A DNA stretch of 54,134 nucleotides from an uncultured Clostridia bacterium (GCA_945929845.1 CAMEON010000007.1:1-54134), one strand, 5' to 3'. Shown: positions 1 to 10,645, counted from the first letter of the stretch. Translations and numbers: made by a program. The notes: a model not told the origin generated them from the sequence alone.

Positions 1-1
1 C

Positions 2-310
2 GCCCCCCTGGTCATCAAGACCTGCGGCACCGGGTGCGTCATCGCAAAGAGCTTTGCCCGCATCTTCTACCGCAACGCCATCAACATCGGCCTGCCCATC
101 CTGGAGTGCCCCGAGGCGGCGGAGGAGATCAAAGCCGGGGAGCAGGTCTCCATTGATTTTGATACCGGGGTCATCACGGATGTCACCACAGGAAAGACCT
201 ACCAGGCGCACCCCTTCCCGCCCTTCATCCAGTCCATCATCAAGGCCGGAGGCCTCTTGGCCTCCCTGAAGCAACAGCAAGAGAAGGGGGAGGCACAGGA
301 TCATGAATAA
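2..310 (+). CDS. leuD: 3-isopropylmalate dehydratase small subunit, 3' part
   Basis: Only the last ~102 codons are inside the window; the gene is cut by the window edge, not broken. The small subunit forms, with LeuC, the isopropylmalate isomerase that converts 2-isopropylmalate to 3-isopropylmalate in leucine synthesis (cytoplasm). The visible frame carries the family stretch VIAKSFARIFYRNAINIGLP and the following LECPEAAEEI, the classic C-terminal half of LeuD with the swivelling-domain strands. The stop codon (308-310) overlaps the leuB start at 303, so the two are translationally coupled within one operon. leuC is presumably just upstream, outside the window. Identification is by direct motif recognition. 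Confidence 0.95.
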   Translation, partial: APLVIKTCGTGCVIAKSFARIFYRNAINIGLPILECPEAAEEIKAGEQVSIDFDTGVITDVTTGKTYQAHPFPPFIQSIIKAGGLLASLKQQQEKGEAQDHE

Positions 311-1400
311 GAAGATCGCACTCATCCGGGGCGACGGCATCGGCCCGGAGATCGTAGCCCAGGCACAGAAGGTGCTGGACGGGGTGGCCGCCCTGTACGG
401 CCATACCTTCACCTACGACGAGGTGGACATGGGCGGCGTGGCTATTGACCGCTGGGGAGACCCCCTGCCGGCCGCCATGCTGGACAAGTGCCTGGCCTCA
501 GACAGCGTACTGCTGGGTGCCGTCGGCGGGAACAAGTGGAACGATGTGCCGGGGAATATGCGGCCGGAGCGGGGACTTCTTCGCCTGCGGGCAGGCATGG
601 GGGTGTACAGCAACAACCGCCCGGCCAAGATATGGCCCCAGCTTGCCAGTGCCTCTCCGCTGAAAAAGTCCATCGTGGATAAGGGGATCGACTTCATCAT
701 CGTCCGGGAGCTGATCGGCGGCATCTACTTTGGCCAGCACAAGACCGAGGAGACGGACGGCCAGAAGACGGCAACGGATGTGTTGCAGTACACGGAGGCC
801 GAAATTGAACGCATCGGGCGTATCGGCTTTGAGACCGCCCGCAAGCGGAGCGGGAGGCTCTGCTCGGTGGAGAAGAGCAATGTGTTGGATTCCAGCCGCC
901 TGTGGAAGGCCGTCATGCACCGCCTGGCGGGGGAATACCCGGATGTAACGCTGACGGATATGCTGGTGGACAACTGCGCCATGCAGATCGTCAAGGATCC
1001 CTCCCAGTTCGATGTCATCGTCACCGAGAATATGTTCGGCGACATCCTGTCGGACGAGGCATCCATGATCACCGGCTCCATCGGCATGATCCCGTCCTCC
1101 AGCCTGGGTAGCAGTACCTGCGGCCTGTATGAGCCCATCCACGGCTCCGCCCCGGACATTGCCGGGATGGACATTGCCAACCCTATCGGCACCGTGCTGT
1201 CGGCGGCCATGATGCTCCGGTACAGCTTCGATATGCCCGCCGAGGCGAATGCCATTGAGAATGCCGTGTCTGCCGTGCTGGATGCCGGCTACCGCACCGG
1301 GGATATCATGCCCTCCGACCCGGAGGAGGCCGCCGGATGCCAGCGGGTGGGATGCACCCGCATGGGGGATCTGATCACGGGAATGCTCAGAAAGGATTGA
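303..1400 (+). CDS. leuB: 3-isopropylmalate dehydrogenase
   Basis: 365 residues, normal for bacterial LeuB. It oxidatively decarboxylates 3-isopropylmalate to 2-oxoisocaproate with NAD+, the third step of leucine synthesis. The N-terminus IALIRGDGIGPEIV is the family signature; RERGG-type substrate residues appear as RELIGGIYFG, and the metal/substrate motif as NMFGDILSDEA near residue 240. The C-terminal GSAPDIAG and NPIGTVLSAAMML segments are also typical. The ATG at 303 overlaps the end of leuD and is preceded by a purine-rich GAGAAGGGGGAGG region inside leuD, a good ribosome site. ilvB starts 5 nt after the stop, so the leu and ilv genes form one transcription unit. Confidence 0.97.
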   Translation: MNKKIALIRGDGIGPEIVAQAQKVLDGVAALYGHTFTYDEVDMGGVAIDRWGDPLPAAMLDKCLASDSVLLGAVGGNKWNDVPGNMRPERGLLRLRAGMGVYSNNRPAKIWPQLASASPLKKSIVDKGIDFIIVRELIGGIYFGQHKTEETDGQKTATDVLQYTEAEIERIGRIGFETARKRSGRLCSVEKSNVLDSSRLWKAVMHRLAGEYPDVTLTDMLVDNCAMQIVKDPSQFDVIVTENMFGDILSDEASMITGSIGMIPSSSLGSSTCGLYEPIHGSAPDIAGMDIANPIGTVLSAAMMLRYSFDMPAEANAIENAVSAVLDAGYRTGDIMPSDPEEAAGCQRVGCTRMGDLITGMLRKD

Positions 1401-1405
1401 AGATC

Positions 1406-3073
1406 ATGCGTTTATCAGGGGCCGACATTATTGTCAGAACATTGATAGAGCAGGGATGCCGTGTGGTGTTCGGATACCCGGGCGGCCAGATCATCAATGT
1501 GTACGATTCGCTGTATAAGTACAGCAACGAAATAGAGCATATCCTGACGGCGCACGAGCAGGGTGCCGCTCATGCCGCCGACGGGTATGCCAGAGCCACC
1601 GGGCGGGTGGGGGTGGTCATCTCCACCTCCGGCCCCGGGGCCACCAACCTTGTCACCGGCATCGCCACGGCGTACCTGGACTCCGTGCCACTGGTGGCCA
1701 TCACCGGCAATGTGAGCACCACCCAGATCGGGTATGACAGCTTCCAGGAGATAGATATTACCGGTATCACCCTACCCATCACCAAGCACAACTACTTCGT
1801 CAACCATGTGGAGCAGTTGGCGGATACGGTGCGGGATGCCTTTGCCCTGGCTCAGTCCGGCCGTCCCGGCCCGGTGCTCATTGATGTGCCCAAGGATGTG
1901 CAGGTGGCCATGACGGACTACTCCCCGGCACCCCCCGCCCTCCCGGAGGAGCGGCAGGCGGCCAAGGGGGTGCGGATCTTCGAGGCGGCAGAGTACATCA
2001 ACGCCAGCCGGAAGCCATTCATTTACTTCGGCGGCGGGATGATCACCAGTGGGGCGCGGGATGAGGTGCTGGCTCTGGCGGAGAAGATAGATGCCCCCAT
2101 CGGCTGTTCCATGATGGGCATCTCCGGTGTGCCGACGGATCATCCCCGCTTCCTGGGTATGCAGGGGATGCACGGACACTACGCTTCCTCCATGGCCATG
2201 CACCACGCCGACTGCATCATCGCACTGGGCGTGCGGTTCAATGACCGGGTGACAGGAAACAGGGAGAAGTTTGCAAAGAACGCCAAGATCGTTCACATAG
2301 ACATAGACGGTTCCGAGCTGTCCAAGACCGTCAATGAGGTGCGGGGCCTGCGGGCAGATGTCAAGCTGACGCTGGACAGACTGCTCCCCCTGATCGAGAA
2401 GACGGAGCACCCGGACTGGCAGGCGGAGATCGCACAGTTGCGCCGGGAGGAGGCGGAAAACGCCGACAACCGGGAGGGTATGACCCCCCGCCGTGTCATC
2501 GAGACCCTGAACCGGCACCTGGATGCCGACACGCCGGTGGCTACCGATGTGGGTCAGCATCAGATGTGGGCGGCACAGTACCTGAACTTCAGGAACAGCC
2601 GCCGGTTCATCTCCAGCGGCGGCCTGGGCACCATGGGCTTTGGTATGGGCGGAGCCATCGGGGCCAGCTACGGCACCGGACAGCGCACTGTGCTGGTGAC
2701 CGGCGACGGCAGCTTTGGCATGTGCCTCAATGAGATGGCCACCGCCGTGACCTACAATGTGCCCCTGGTGATCCTGATCATGAACAATGGGGTGCTGGGC
2801 ATGGTGCGCCAGTGGCAGACACTGTTCTTTGACAAGCACTACTCCAACACCGTTCTTGACCGCAAGACGGACTTTGTCAAGCTGGCAGAGGCGTTCGGAG
2901 CCAAGGGCGAGGCGGTCAGCGACCTTGCGTCCCTGGATGAGGCGCTGGGACGGGCGTTCCAGTCGGAGGGGCCGTACCTGATCGACTGCGCCATCGACAA
3001 GGATGAATTCGTCCTGCCCATGTTGCCTCCCGGAGGCTCCATGGACGACATCATCATCAAGGTAGGAGGTTGA
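1406..3073 (+). CDS. ilvB: Acetolactate synthase large (catalytic) subunit
   Basis: 555 residues from the ATG at 1406; a longer frame runs back into leuB but the family N-terminus is MRLSGADIIVRTLIEQG, and an AGAAAGGA ribosome site lies at 1388-1395. The enzyme condenses two pyruvates to acetolactate (valine/leucine) or pyruvate with 2-oxobutyrate (isoleucine) using thiamine diphosphate, FAD and Mg2+. Visible features: the catalytic Glu within the TAHEQGAAHAADGYAR stretch, the ISTSGPGATNLVTGIA segment, and the GDGSFGM...N ThDP/Mg-binding motif near residue 435. The regulatory subunit ilvN follows directly with overlapping or abutting ends, as expected for a two-subunit AHAS complex. Confidence 0.97.
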   Translation: MRLSGADIIVRTLIEQGCRVVFGYPGGQIINVYDSLYKYSNEIEHILTAHEQGAAHAADGYARATGRVGVVISTSGPGATNLVTGIATAYLDSVPLVAITGNVSTTQIGYDSFQEIDITGITLPITKHNYFVNHVEQLADTVRDAFALAQSGRPGPVLIDVPKDVQVAMTDYSPAPPALPEERQAAKGVRIFEAAEYINASRKPFIYFGGGMITSGARDEVLALAEKIDAPIGCSMMGISGVPTDHPRFLGMQGMHGHYASSMAMHHADCIIALGVRFNDRVTGNREKFAKNAKIVHIDIDGSELSKTVNEVRGLRADVKLTLDRLLPLIEKTEHPDWQAEIAQLRREEAENADNREGMTPRRVIETLNRHLDADTPVATDVGQHQMWAAQYLNFRNSRRFISSGGLGTMGFGMGGAIGASYGTGQRTVLVTGDGSFGMCLNEMATAVTYNVPLVILIMNNGVLGMVRQWQTLFFDKHYSNTVLDRKTDFVKLAEAFGAKGEAVSDLASLDEALGRAFQSEGPYLIDCAIDKDEFVLPMLPPGGSMDDIIIKVGG

Positions 3074-3078
3074 CGGAT

Positions 3079-4625
<1,547 letters not shown>

Positions 4626-4627
4626 TT

Positions 4628-4716
4628 CCTGCCGGAAAGGCAGGTCAGCCGAAGGCAACTTGGCCGGAGGCAGTCTTTCAGACCGTCCGAAAGGGGGTAA
4701 ACCTTCTTTCGGACGG
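4628..4716 (+). other. Intercistronic stem-loops between ilvC and ilvD
   Basis: Two clear inverted repeats lie in this gap. The first is CCTGCC (4628-4633) against GGCAGG (4639-4644) with a 5-nt loop. The second is CCGTCCGAAAG (4683-4693) against CTTTCGGACGG (4706-4716), which extends inward through G-U and G-C pairs to a TAAA loop, about 15 base pairs in all. Neither is followed by a T-run, so I do not read them as intrinsic terminators. Likely roles are mRNA processing or stability differences between ilvC and ilvD segments; that is inference. Confidence 0.7.
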
Positions 4717-4742
4717 GGTGCCAGAAAGGAATAGTAGCAATA

Positions 4743-6398
4743 ATGAAGAGTGATGCATTGAAACGGGGGCCGCAGAATGCTCCCCACCGTGCCCTGTACC
4801 ATGCTTTGGGACTGACCGAGGAGGAGATCGACCGTCCGCTGATCGGTATCGTCAGCTCCTACAATGAGATCGTCCCCGGGCATATGAACATCGACAAGAT
4901 CGTGGAGGCCGTCCGCATGGGCGTGGCTATGGCAGGCGGCACCCCCATCGTGTTCCCGGCCATTGCCGTCTGTGACGGGATCGCCATGGGACACACCGGC
5001 ATGAAATACTCCCTGATCACCCGGGATCTGATCGCCGACTCCACCGAGGCCATGGTCATGGCCCATGGCTTTGACGGCCTTGTCATGGTGCCCAACTGTG
5101 ATAAGAATGTGCCCGGATTGCTGATGGCCGCCGCCCGGCTGAATGTGCCGACGGTGTTCGTCAGCGGCGGGCCCATGCTGGCCGGCCATGTGGATGGGGC
5201 AAAGACCAGCTTTTCCTCCATTTCCGAGGCAGTGGGACAGTACAATGCCGGGAAGATCACCGAGGAGAAGCTGCATGAGTACGAGTGCAAGACCTGCCCC
5301 ACCTGCGGCTCCTGCTCCGGTATGTACACCGCCAACTCCATGAACTGCCTAACCGAGGCACTGGGTATGGGTCTGCGGGGCAACGGCACCATTCCGGCCG
5401 TGTACTCTGCCCGGCTCAAGCTGGCCAAGCACGCCGGTATGGCGGTGATGGAGCTGGTGCGAAAGAACATCCGCCCCCGGGACATCATGACCGAGGAGGC
5501 TTTGATGAACGCCCTGACCGTGGATATGGCACTGGGCTGTTCCACCAACAGTATGCTGCACCTGCCGGCCATCGCCCACGAGTGCGGCATTGAGATCAAC
5601 CTGGACATCGCCAATGAGATCAGCGCCCATACCCCCAACCTCTGCCACTTGGCTCCGGCAGGACGAACCTACATTGAGGAGCTGGACGAAGCCGGCGGCG
5701 TGTATGCCGTGATGAACGAGCTGAACAAGAAGGGTCTGATCCATACGGACTGCATGACCGTGACTACCCACACCGTGGGGGAAAACATCGCCGGCTGTGT
5801 GAATACCAACCACGATGTGATCCGTCCCATCGAGAACCCCTACAGCGAGACCGGCGGCATCGCCGTCCTCAAGGGCAACCTGGCCCCGGAGGGCAGCGTG
5901 GTCAAGCGTTCCGCCGTCCTGCCGGAGATGCTGGTTCATGAAGGCCCGGCCCGGGTGTTTGACTGCGAGGAGGATGCCCAGGCGGCCATCAATGCCGGAA
6001 AGATTCATCCCGGCGATGTAGTGGTCATCCGCTATGAAGGCCCCAAGGGCGGACCCGGTATGCGGGAGATGCTCAACCCCACCTCTGCCATCATGGGTAT
6101 GGGGCTGGGCAACAGCGTAGCCCTGATCACCGATGGGCGGTTCAGCGGTGCTACCCGGGGTGCCTGCGTCGGCCACATCACCCCGGAGGCGGCCTCCGGC
6201 GGACTCATCGGCGTGGTGGAAGAGGGCGACATCATCAGCATCAATATCCCGGAGAACAGGATCGAGCTGAAGGTCAGCGACCAGGTGATCCGGGAGAGAA
6301 TGAGCCATTTCGTACCCAAGACCAAGGAGCTGACAGGCTACTTAAAGCGGTACGCCGCCATGGTGTCCGGCGGGGCGTACGGGGCGATCCTGAAGTGA
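4743..6398 (+). CDS. ilvD: Dihydroxy-acid dehydratase
   Basis: 551 residues, standard for IlvD. It dehydrates 2,3-dihydroxy-isovalerate and -methylvalerate to the corresponding 2-oxo acids, the last common step of valine, leucine and isoleucine synthesis, using an Fe-S cluster and Mg2+. Cluster-ligand motifs are visible: [10 protein letters not shown] near residue 120, [20 protein letters not shown] near 180, plus the [14 protein letters not shown] segment near 260 and the C-terminal [19 protein letters not shown] near 465. The ATG at 4743 follows an AGAAAGGAATAG ribosome site. It is followed one nucleotide later by the AAA+ gene. Confidence 0.97.
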   Translation: MKSDALKRGPQNAPHRALYHALGLTEEEIDRPLIGIVSSYNEIVPGHMNIDKIVEAVRMGVAMAGGTPIVFPAIAVCDGIAMGHTGMKYSLITRDLIADSTEAMVMAHGFDGLVMVPNCDKNVPGLLMAAARLNVPTVFVSGGPMLAGHVDGAKTSFSSISEAVGQYNAGKITEEKLHEYECKTCPTCGSCSGMYTANSMNCLTEALGMGLRGNGTIPAVYSARLKLAKHAGMAVMELVRKNIRPRDIMTEEALMNALTVDMALGCSTNSMLHLPAIAHECGIEINLDIANEISAHTPNLCHLAPAGRTYIEELDEAGGVYAVMNELNKKGLIHTDCMTVTTHTVGENIAGCVNTNHDVIRPIENPYSETGGIAVLKGNLAPEGSVVKRSAVLPEMLVHEGPARVFDCEEDAQAAINAGKIHPGDVVVIRYEGPKGGPGMREMLNPTSAIMGMGLGNSVALITDGRFSGATRGACVGHITPEAASGGLIGVVEEGDIISINIPENRIELKVSDQVIRERMSHFVPKTKELTGYLKRYAAMVSGGAYGAILK

Positions 6399-6399
6399 T

Positions 6400-7602
6400 A
6401 TGGAGCGATCTGCGTATGTAGCCCTGCGGCAGGAGCTGGCCTCCCTGACCGTGTTCCGACAGCTTCTGTCAGATCCGGTGCTGTCGGCTCTCTGCCGGTA
6501 CCTGAATACCCTCCCGGCGGATGACACCTGCGCATCGGTGTCAGCCTATGCCGGATTCGTGGATGCCCTGTACACAGCCAACGGAGGCGACCTGCCCCGG
6601 TATATGGATGCCGTGTGCGGGAACTGCGAGAATGTGTATGTCCGCACCGTGGGCTGTGGGGGGACACCCCCGGCTTACATCACCGCCTGCGTACAGCGGG
6701 AGCTGGCCATCCTCTCCCGGGTGGCCTCCCTGACGCCGGAGAACCTGACGGCGGGTCTCGGGTACGGTGGGGAACTGCCCTGCTTTGCCTCGGCTCCGAC
6801 AGATCTTGCCGGTAGCTATGCCCACCGGGTGGAGAATATCGGGAAGTACGGCTACGGGAAGTATGCGGCCAACCGGATGTTCTTCATTGACGACCAGAGC
6901 CGCATCCTGCCGGTGGCGCATCCGGACAGCATCCGGCTGGACGCCCTGGTGGACTATGAGAGCGAGCGAGGTCGGGTGCTGGAGAATACCCGGGCACTGC
7001 TGGCAGGGAAGCCCGCCGCGAATATCCTCCTGACCGGAGATGCGGGCACGGGCAAATCCTCCACCGTCAAGGCGGTGGGGAACGAGCTGTTCGCCGAGGG
7101 TCTGCGGATCATCGAGGTGCGCCGGAACCAGCTCACCCTCATTCCCCACATACTGGACGAGCTGTCGGACAACCCGCTGAAGTTCATCCTGTTCATCGAC
7201 GACCTGTCCTTCCTGAAGGACGACGACCAGTTCAGCACCTTCAAGGCGGTGCTGGAAGGCTCGGTGTCCGCCCGGTCTGGAAATGTGGTGATCTACGCCA
7301 CCAGCAACCGCCGGCACATCATCAAGGAGACCTTTTCCGACAGGGACGGGGATGAGGTGCACCGGAACGACACCATGCAGGAGCTGATCTCCCTGTCTGC
7401 CCGCTTCGGCATGCACATCACCTTCGGAAAGCCGGACAAGCAGACCTACCTGCACATCGTGCACAATCTGGCGGAGAGTGCCCACCTCTCCCTGGAGCCT
7501 GCGGAGCTGGAGCTACAGGCGGAGAGGTTCGCCCTGGAAAAGGGCGGCCGGTCGGCTCGCTGTGCCAGACAGTTTGTGGACAGCCTGCTTGCTGCACAGT
7601 AG
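6400..7602 (+). CDS. DUF815-type AAA+ ATPase
   Basis: 400 residues, matching the DUF815 family of ATP-binding proteins, whose cellular role is not established. The N-terminal ~190 residues are family-specific. The ATPase core has Walker A GDAGTGKSS at residues 213-221, Walker B FILFIDDLSF near 257, and the sensor-like YATSNRRHI near 302, followed by an ETFSDRDGDEVH stretch typical of the family. The start ATG is one nucleotide after the ilvD stop, and the gene lacks an independent ribosome site of note, so it is probably co-transcribed and translationally coupled to ilvD. Nothing in the sequence links it biochemically to branched-chain amino acids. Confidence 0.85.
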   Translation: MERSAYVALRQELASLTVFRQLLSDPVLSALCRYLNTLPADDTCASVSAYAGFVDALYTANGGDLPRYMDAVCGNCENVYVRTVGCGGTPPAYITACVQRELAILSRVASLTPENLTAGLGYGGELPCFASAPTDLAGSYAHRVENIGKYGYGKYAANRMFFIDDQSRILPVAHPDSIRLDALVDYESERGRVLENTRALLAGKPAANILLTGDAGTGKSSTVKAVGNELFAEGLRIIEVRRNQLTLIPHILDELSDNPLKFILFIDDLSFLKDDDQFSTFKAVLEGSVSARSGNVVIYATSNRRHIIKETFSDRDGDEVHRNDTMQELISLSARFGMHITFGKPDKQTYLHIVHNLAESAHLSLEPAELELQAERFALEKGGRSARCARQFVDSLLAAQ

Positions 7603-7640
7603 ATCAGAAACTGCCCGATCTTTCCGGAACACTCCCCCGA

Positions 7641-7664
7641 AAGAGAAAGCCGCCCGAAGGCGGC
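7641..7664 (-). terminator. Intrinsic terminator of whiA
   Basis: Read on the minus strand, GCCGCC-TTCG-GGCGGC (7649-7664) is followed by TTTCTCTT (7641-7648). The UUCG tetraloop hairpin sits just downstream of the whiA stop and probably ends the HAD-murB-whiA transcript. On the plus strand there is no T-run, though the stem could also slow the ilv transcript. Confidence 0.8.
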
Positions 7665-7671
7665 AGGCGAG

Positions 7672-8697
7672 TCAGGTGAGTGGGGAGGGCTTTTCCGCCC
7701 TTTCCCACGCCGCCACCAGCTTTTCCAGCCGATGATTCAGACCGGACTTGGTGATGGGCGGGTCGTGGATGGCGGCCAACTCAGACAGGGACATCTCCGG
7801 GTGGAGCATCCGCAACCGGGCGGTTTCCTGTAACTCAGCGGGCAGACTCAGCAACAGTTCACGAGCTTCCAGGTGGCGGATGGCGTTCATATGACGCTCT
7901 CCGGCTCCCACCGAGCGGCGGATGTTGGCGGCCTCCCAGTTGGTAGCCCGGCTCTCATTGCCCCGGGTCTCGTGGATGATCTGGATGTTGATCAGATCAA
8001 ACACGGCCTGCACTGCCCCCAGATATGTCAGCGCATCCTGCATGGATTGGATGCGCTTGAAGCAGATGCGGTACTCCCCGCCTACGGCATCACCCCGGGA
8101 CAGGCTGGGGGTAAGCCCCGCGGCTTCCCACAAGGACAGCAGGCAGACCGCCCGCCCCACATCGGGGATCCGGAATTCCATGTGGAAGGCCTTGTCCGGG
8201 TCGCTGACCGTGCCACAGGCCAGGAAAGCCCCCCGGAGAAAGTGGGACGCACAGTCCGGGCAATGCAGGCTCAACAGTTCCCTGACCGCATCCGCCGCCG
8301 GAATCTGACATACCCCTCCCTTGTCGGCGGGGCTTTTTTCTTTTTCCAGGCAGGTGTCCCTGCCGGACAGGGCGGAAAGGCGGCGCAGGACAGCGGCGGC
8401 CTGACGGGAGGAGAAGGTCAGCCGGGTATACCGATGGCCGCCCCTGGTCTCCCTGGTGAGCACTGCCTCCCGACCCAGCACCTGCCGGATGAGGGTGGTG
8501 GCCATGGTCGCAGGATCACAGTCGGCTGTCTGTGAAACGGGGTATGTAACGGTCAGGCGGTCTGTATCTCTCCCTACGGCATCCTCTCCGGCTGGCTCCG
8601 CCCGCAGGAGAAGGCCGAAAAGCAATGCCTTGCGACAGCAGGGGCTTTTGGCGGGAATGGCCGCACACTCCGCTTTGACTTGGGTGGAAAATTTCAT
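7672..8697 (-). CDS. whiA: WhiA-family DNA-binding protein
   Basis: 341 residues. WhiA proteins combine an N-terminal LAGLIDADG-like fold with a C-terminal helix-turn-helix and act in sporulation (Streptomyces) or in cell division and chromosome segregation (Bacillus). Here the N-terminus MKFSTQVKAECA is the family opening, FLRGAFLACGTVSDPDKAFHMEF (residues ~150-175) is the conserved core, and the C-terminus LSELAAIHDPPITKSGLNHRLEKL is the HTH. GGAGGT lies just upstream of the ATG. In many Firmicutes whiA follows rapZ and yvcK; here it follows murB directly with a 29-nt gap. Confidence 0.95.
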   Translation of the reverse strand: MKFSTQVKAECAAIPAKSPCCRKALLFGLLLRAEPAGEDAVGRDTDRLTVTYPVSQTADCDPATMATTLIRQVLGREAVLTRETRGGHRYTRLTFSSRQAAAVLRRLSALSGRDTCLEKEKSPADKGGVCQIPAADAVRELLSLHCPDCASHFLRGAFLACGTVSDPDKAFHMEFRIPDVGRAVCLLSLWEAAGLTPSLSRGDAVGGEYRICFKRIQSMQDALTYLGAVQAVFDLINIQIIHETRGNESRATNWEAANIRRSVGAGERHMNAIRHLEARELLLSLPAELQETARLRMLHPEMSLSELAAIHDPPITKSGLNHRLEKLVAAWERAEKPSPLT

Positions 8698-8726
8698 GCT
8701 GTACCTCCATTTCGGCGAATGATCTT

Positions 8727-9740
8727 TTACCTGTCCCCGACCAGCCGTACCTCACATTCCAGCGTCACATGGAACTCCCGGGCGACGGTCTCCCGCACCC
8801 GGTCAATGACCGCCAGCACATCAGCGGCGGTGGCTCCCCCGGCATTGACGATGAAGCCCCCGTGCCGCTCCGACACGGCGGCACCGCCTACGGAGAAGCC
8901 TTTCAGCCCGCAGTCCTCCACCATCCGACCCACATACAGCCCCGGCAGGGCGGGGCGCTTGAATACGCTTCCGGCACTGGGCAGGTTCAGCGGCTGTTTT
9001 TCCTGCCGGGCGGCCAGGTTCCGCTCCATGTCGGCCTGGATCTGTGCCCGGGGAGCCTTGCGAAGGGACAGGGTCGCTCCCAGAAGGATCCGGTCAGGCT
9101 GATCCAGGTACACACTGTGCCGGTAGGAGAAGCGGTGATCCCCGGGCAGAAGGTGCAGGACGGTTCCGTTTTCGGTGTCATAGCAGTCACTGCCGGCGAC
9201 CACATGGCTCATCTCCCCGCCATAGGCCCCGGCGTTCATGACCACCGCCCCACCCAGACTGCCGGGAATGCCATAGGCAAATTCCAACCCGGAAAGACTC
9301 CGACCCTCTTTCACACAGTCGGCGGCCAGCCCGGTCAGGGACACGCCGCAATCGGCGTCAATAAGTACCGACTCCTCCCGGCAGGGCGTTTCGCCGCTCT
9401 CGCCGAGTCCTTCCTCTGCGTCACTGCTTTCCCCAGCCGGAGCAGGGCAGGAACCAAAGCTCTCCGGAAAAGATAAATCCCGCACCCCGGCGGTCAGCAG
9501 TACCATGCCCCGGAGTCCCTTATCCGAGAACAGCACATTGCTCCCTCTGCCCAGCACGCACAGCGGGCACCCCGCCCCATAGCGGCGCCAGGCATCCAGG
9601 GCGGCGATCATTTCCCGGCGGCTCCGGGGCATGACACAGAGATCCGCCGGGCCGCCAATGCGGAAGGTGGTATGGAGAGCCATCGGCTCATCCTGCACAA
9701 AGGGGATTGAAGCGGACATGAGAGCGGCAGGGAGAAGCAT
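8727..9740 (-). CDS. murB: UDP-N-acetylenolpyruvoylglucosamine reductase
   Basis: 337 residues from the ATG at 9740, chosen because AAGAAAGGAG precedes it on the minus strand; the longer open frame reads into the HAD gene and has no family similarity. MurB reduces UDP-GlcNAc-enolpyruvate to UDP-MurNAc with NADPH and FAD in peptidoglycan synthesis. Visible: HTTFRIGGPADLCVMP (FAD-binding start), LGRGSNVLFSDKG, GLEFAYGIPGSLGGAVVMNAGAYGGEM, and the C-terminal SAGSVFKRP and GFIVNAGGATAADV. Odd: an extra, acidic, Ser/Glu-rich stretch of roughly 25-30 residues (around FGSCPAPAGESSDAEEGLGE) separates the FAD-domain strands before LIDADCGVSL, lengthening the protein relative to common MurB. Confidence 0.95.
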   Translation of the reverse strand: MLLPAALMSASIPFVQDEPMALHTTFRIGGPADLCVMPRSRREMIAALDAWRRYGAGCPLCVLGRGSNVLFSDKGLRGMVLLTAGVRDLSFPESFGSCPAPAGESSDAEEGLGESGETPCREESVLIDADCGVSLTGLAADCVKEGRSLSGLEFAYGIPGSLGGAVVMNAGAYGGEMSHVVAGSDCYDTENGTVLHLLPGDHRFSYRHSVYLDQPDRILLGATLSLRKAPRAQIQADMERNLAARQEKQPLNLPSAGSVFKRPALPGLYVGRMVEDCGLKGFSVGGAAVSERHGGFIVNAGGATAADVLAVIDRVRETVAREFHVTLECEVRLVGDR

Positions 9741-9798
9741 GACAGTTGGCTCCTTTCTTCCGATTACAGATATAGGTACATACGAATTGCTTTGAATG

Positions 9799-10509
9799 TC
9801 AATGGAGGTCGGGTGATTCGTATTCCCCCAGAATGATGGCCTGGATCTCCGGGAAGGTGCGAGCCACATAGTCGATGGGCATACCAGCCGGAACCGGCTT
9901 GCCGTGGGGGTTGTACCAGCAGGTGGCGAGATGGGCATTGATACCGCCCTGTATGTCCGAGGTAAGGGAATCCCCCACCACCAGGGTGTCGGTCGGGTCG
10001 AAGTGCGGGATCCGGGCGGCTACGGCATCAAAGTAAGCCTTCTCCGGCTTGGCACAGCCCATGTCCTCCGAGATGAGGAGATCCTCAAACAGCGGAGCCA
10101 GGGGGGACGGATTGAAGCGACCCTCCTGCACCCGGGTGTTGCCGTTGGTGATCAGGTACAGGCGGCACTTTCCGTACAGATTCTGACACAGCTCCAGCGC
10201 TCCGTCCATCAGGTAGGACTTGGTGGACAGTGCCGCCATGTAGTCATCGGCCAGAGCCTGTGGGTCACAGGCAAAACCGAACTCCTGAATGAACTTCGCA
10301 AACCGTCCGACCCGCAAGGCCTCCCGTTGGATTTCCCCTCGCTCCAGCATCTTCCAGAATTCGTCGTTGATAGCGGCATACCGGGCAATGATGGCGTCGT
10401 TGCAGGGAAGTCCCCGGGCTATGAGACAGTCCCTCAGGGCATCGTGCTCGGAACGGGAAAAGTCCATCAGGGTGTTGTCAGCGTCAAAAAGAATGGTGCG
10501 GTAGGGCAT
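9799..10509 (-). CDS. HAD-superfamily hydrolase, YjjG-like
   Basis: 236 residues from the ATG at 10509 (ribosome site GGAGAG upstream). Motif I is ILFDADNTLMDF at residues ~5-16, with the nucleophile and acid Asp; motif II is YLITNGNT; motif III/IV is GCAKPEKAYFD followed by LVVGDSLTSDIQGGINAH. The helical cap between motifs I and II and the overall length resemble YjjG-type noncanonical pyrimidine nucleotidases, which dephosphorylate modified UMP/TMP analogues. Substrate cannot be fixed from sequence. It is first in an operon with murB (58-nt gap) and whiA. Confidence 0.85.
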   Translation of the reverse strand: MPYRTILFDADNTLMDFSRSEHDALRDCLIARGLPCNDAIIARYAAINDEFWKMLERGEIQREALRVGRFAKFIQEFGFACDPQALADDYMAALSTKSYLMDGALELCQNLYGKCRLYLITNGNTRVQEGRFNPSPLAPLFEDLLISEDMGCAKPEKAYFDAVAARIPHFDPTDTLVVGDSLTSDIQGGINAHLATCWYNPHGKPVPAGMPIDYVARTFPEIQAIILGEYESPDLH

Positions 10510-10586
10510 GGTTTCTCTCCAATCAGTATATGTGTGAGGCGAGCCGGTGTACACCGTGTCCGCCTGATAGGATCAATCTGTTGTTC

Positions 10587-10615
10587 ATTATACCATAATT
10601 CCCGGAAAAAATCAA
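10587..10615 (-). promoter_or_regulatory. Sigma-A promoter for HAD-murB-whiA
   Basis: On the minus strand TTGATT (10610-10615) is separated by 17 bp from a perfect TATAAT (10587-10592), about 80 nt before the HAD start codon. It is divergent from the promoter at 10646-10674, with the two -35 boxes about 30 bp apart. Confidence 0.85.
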
Positions 10616-10645
10616 CACATCTGCATTGAATTCAAAACCAGATAC

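Noticed and set aside
54-269. Open frame at the left edge in another frame than leuD
   Set aside because: Composition is Ser/Pro/Arg-rich, typical of a shadow frame in GC-rich DNA; the leuD frame explains the region.
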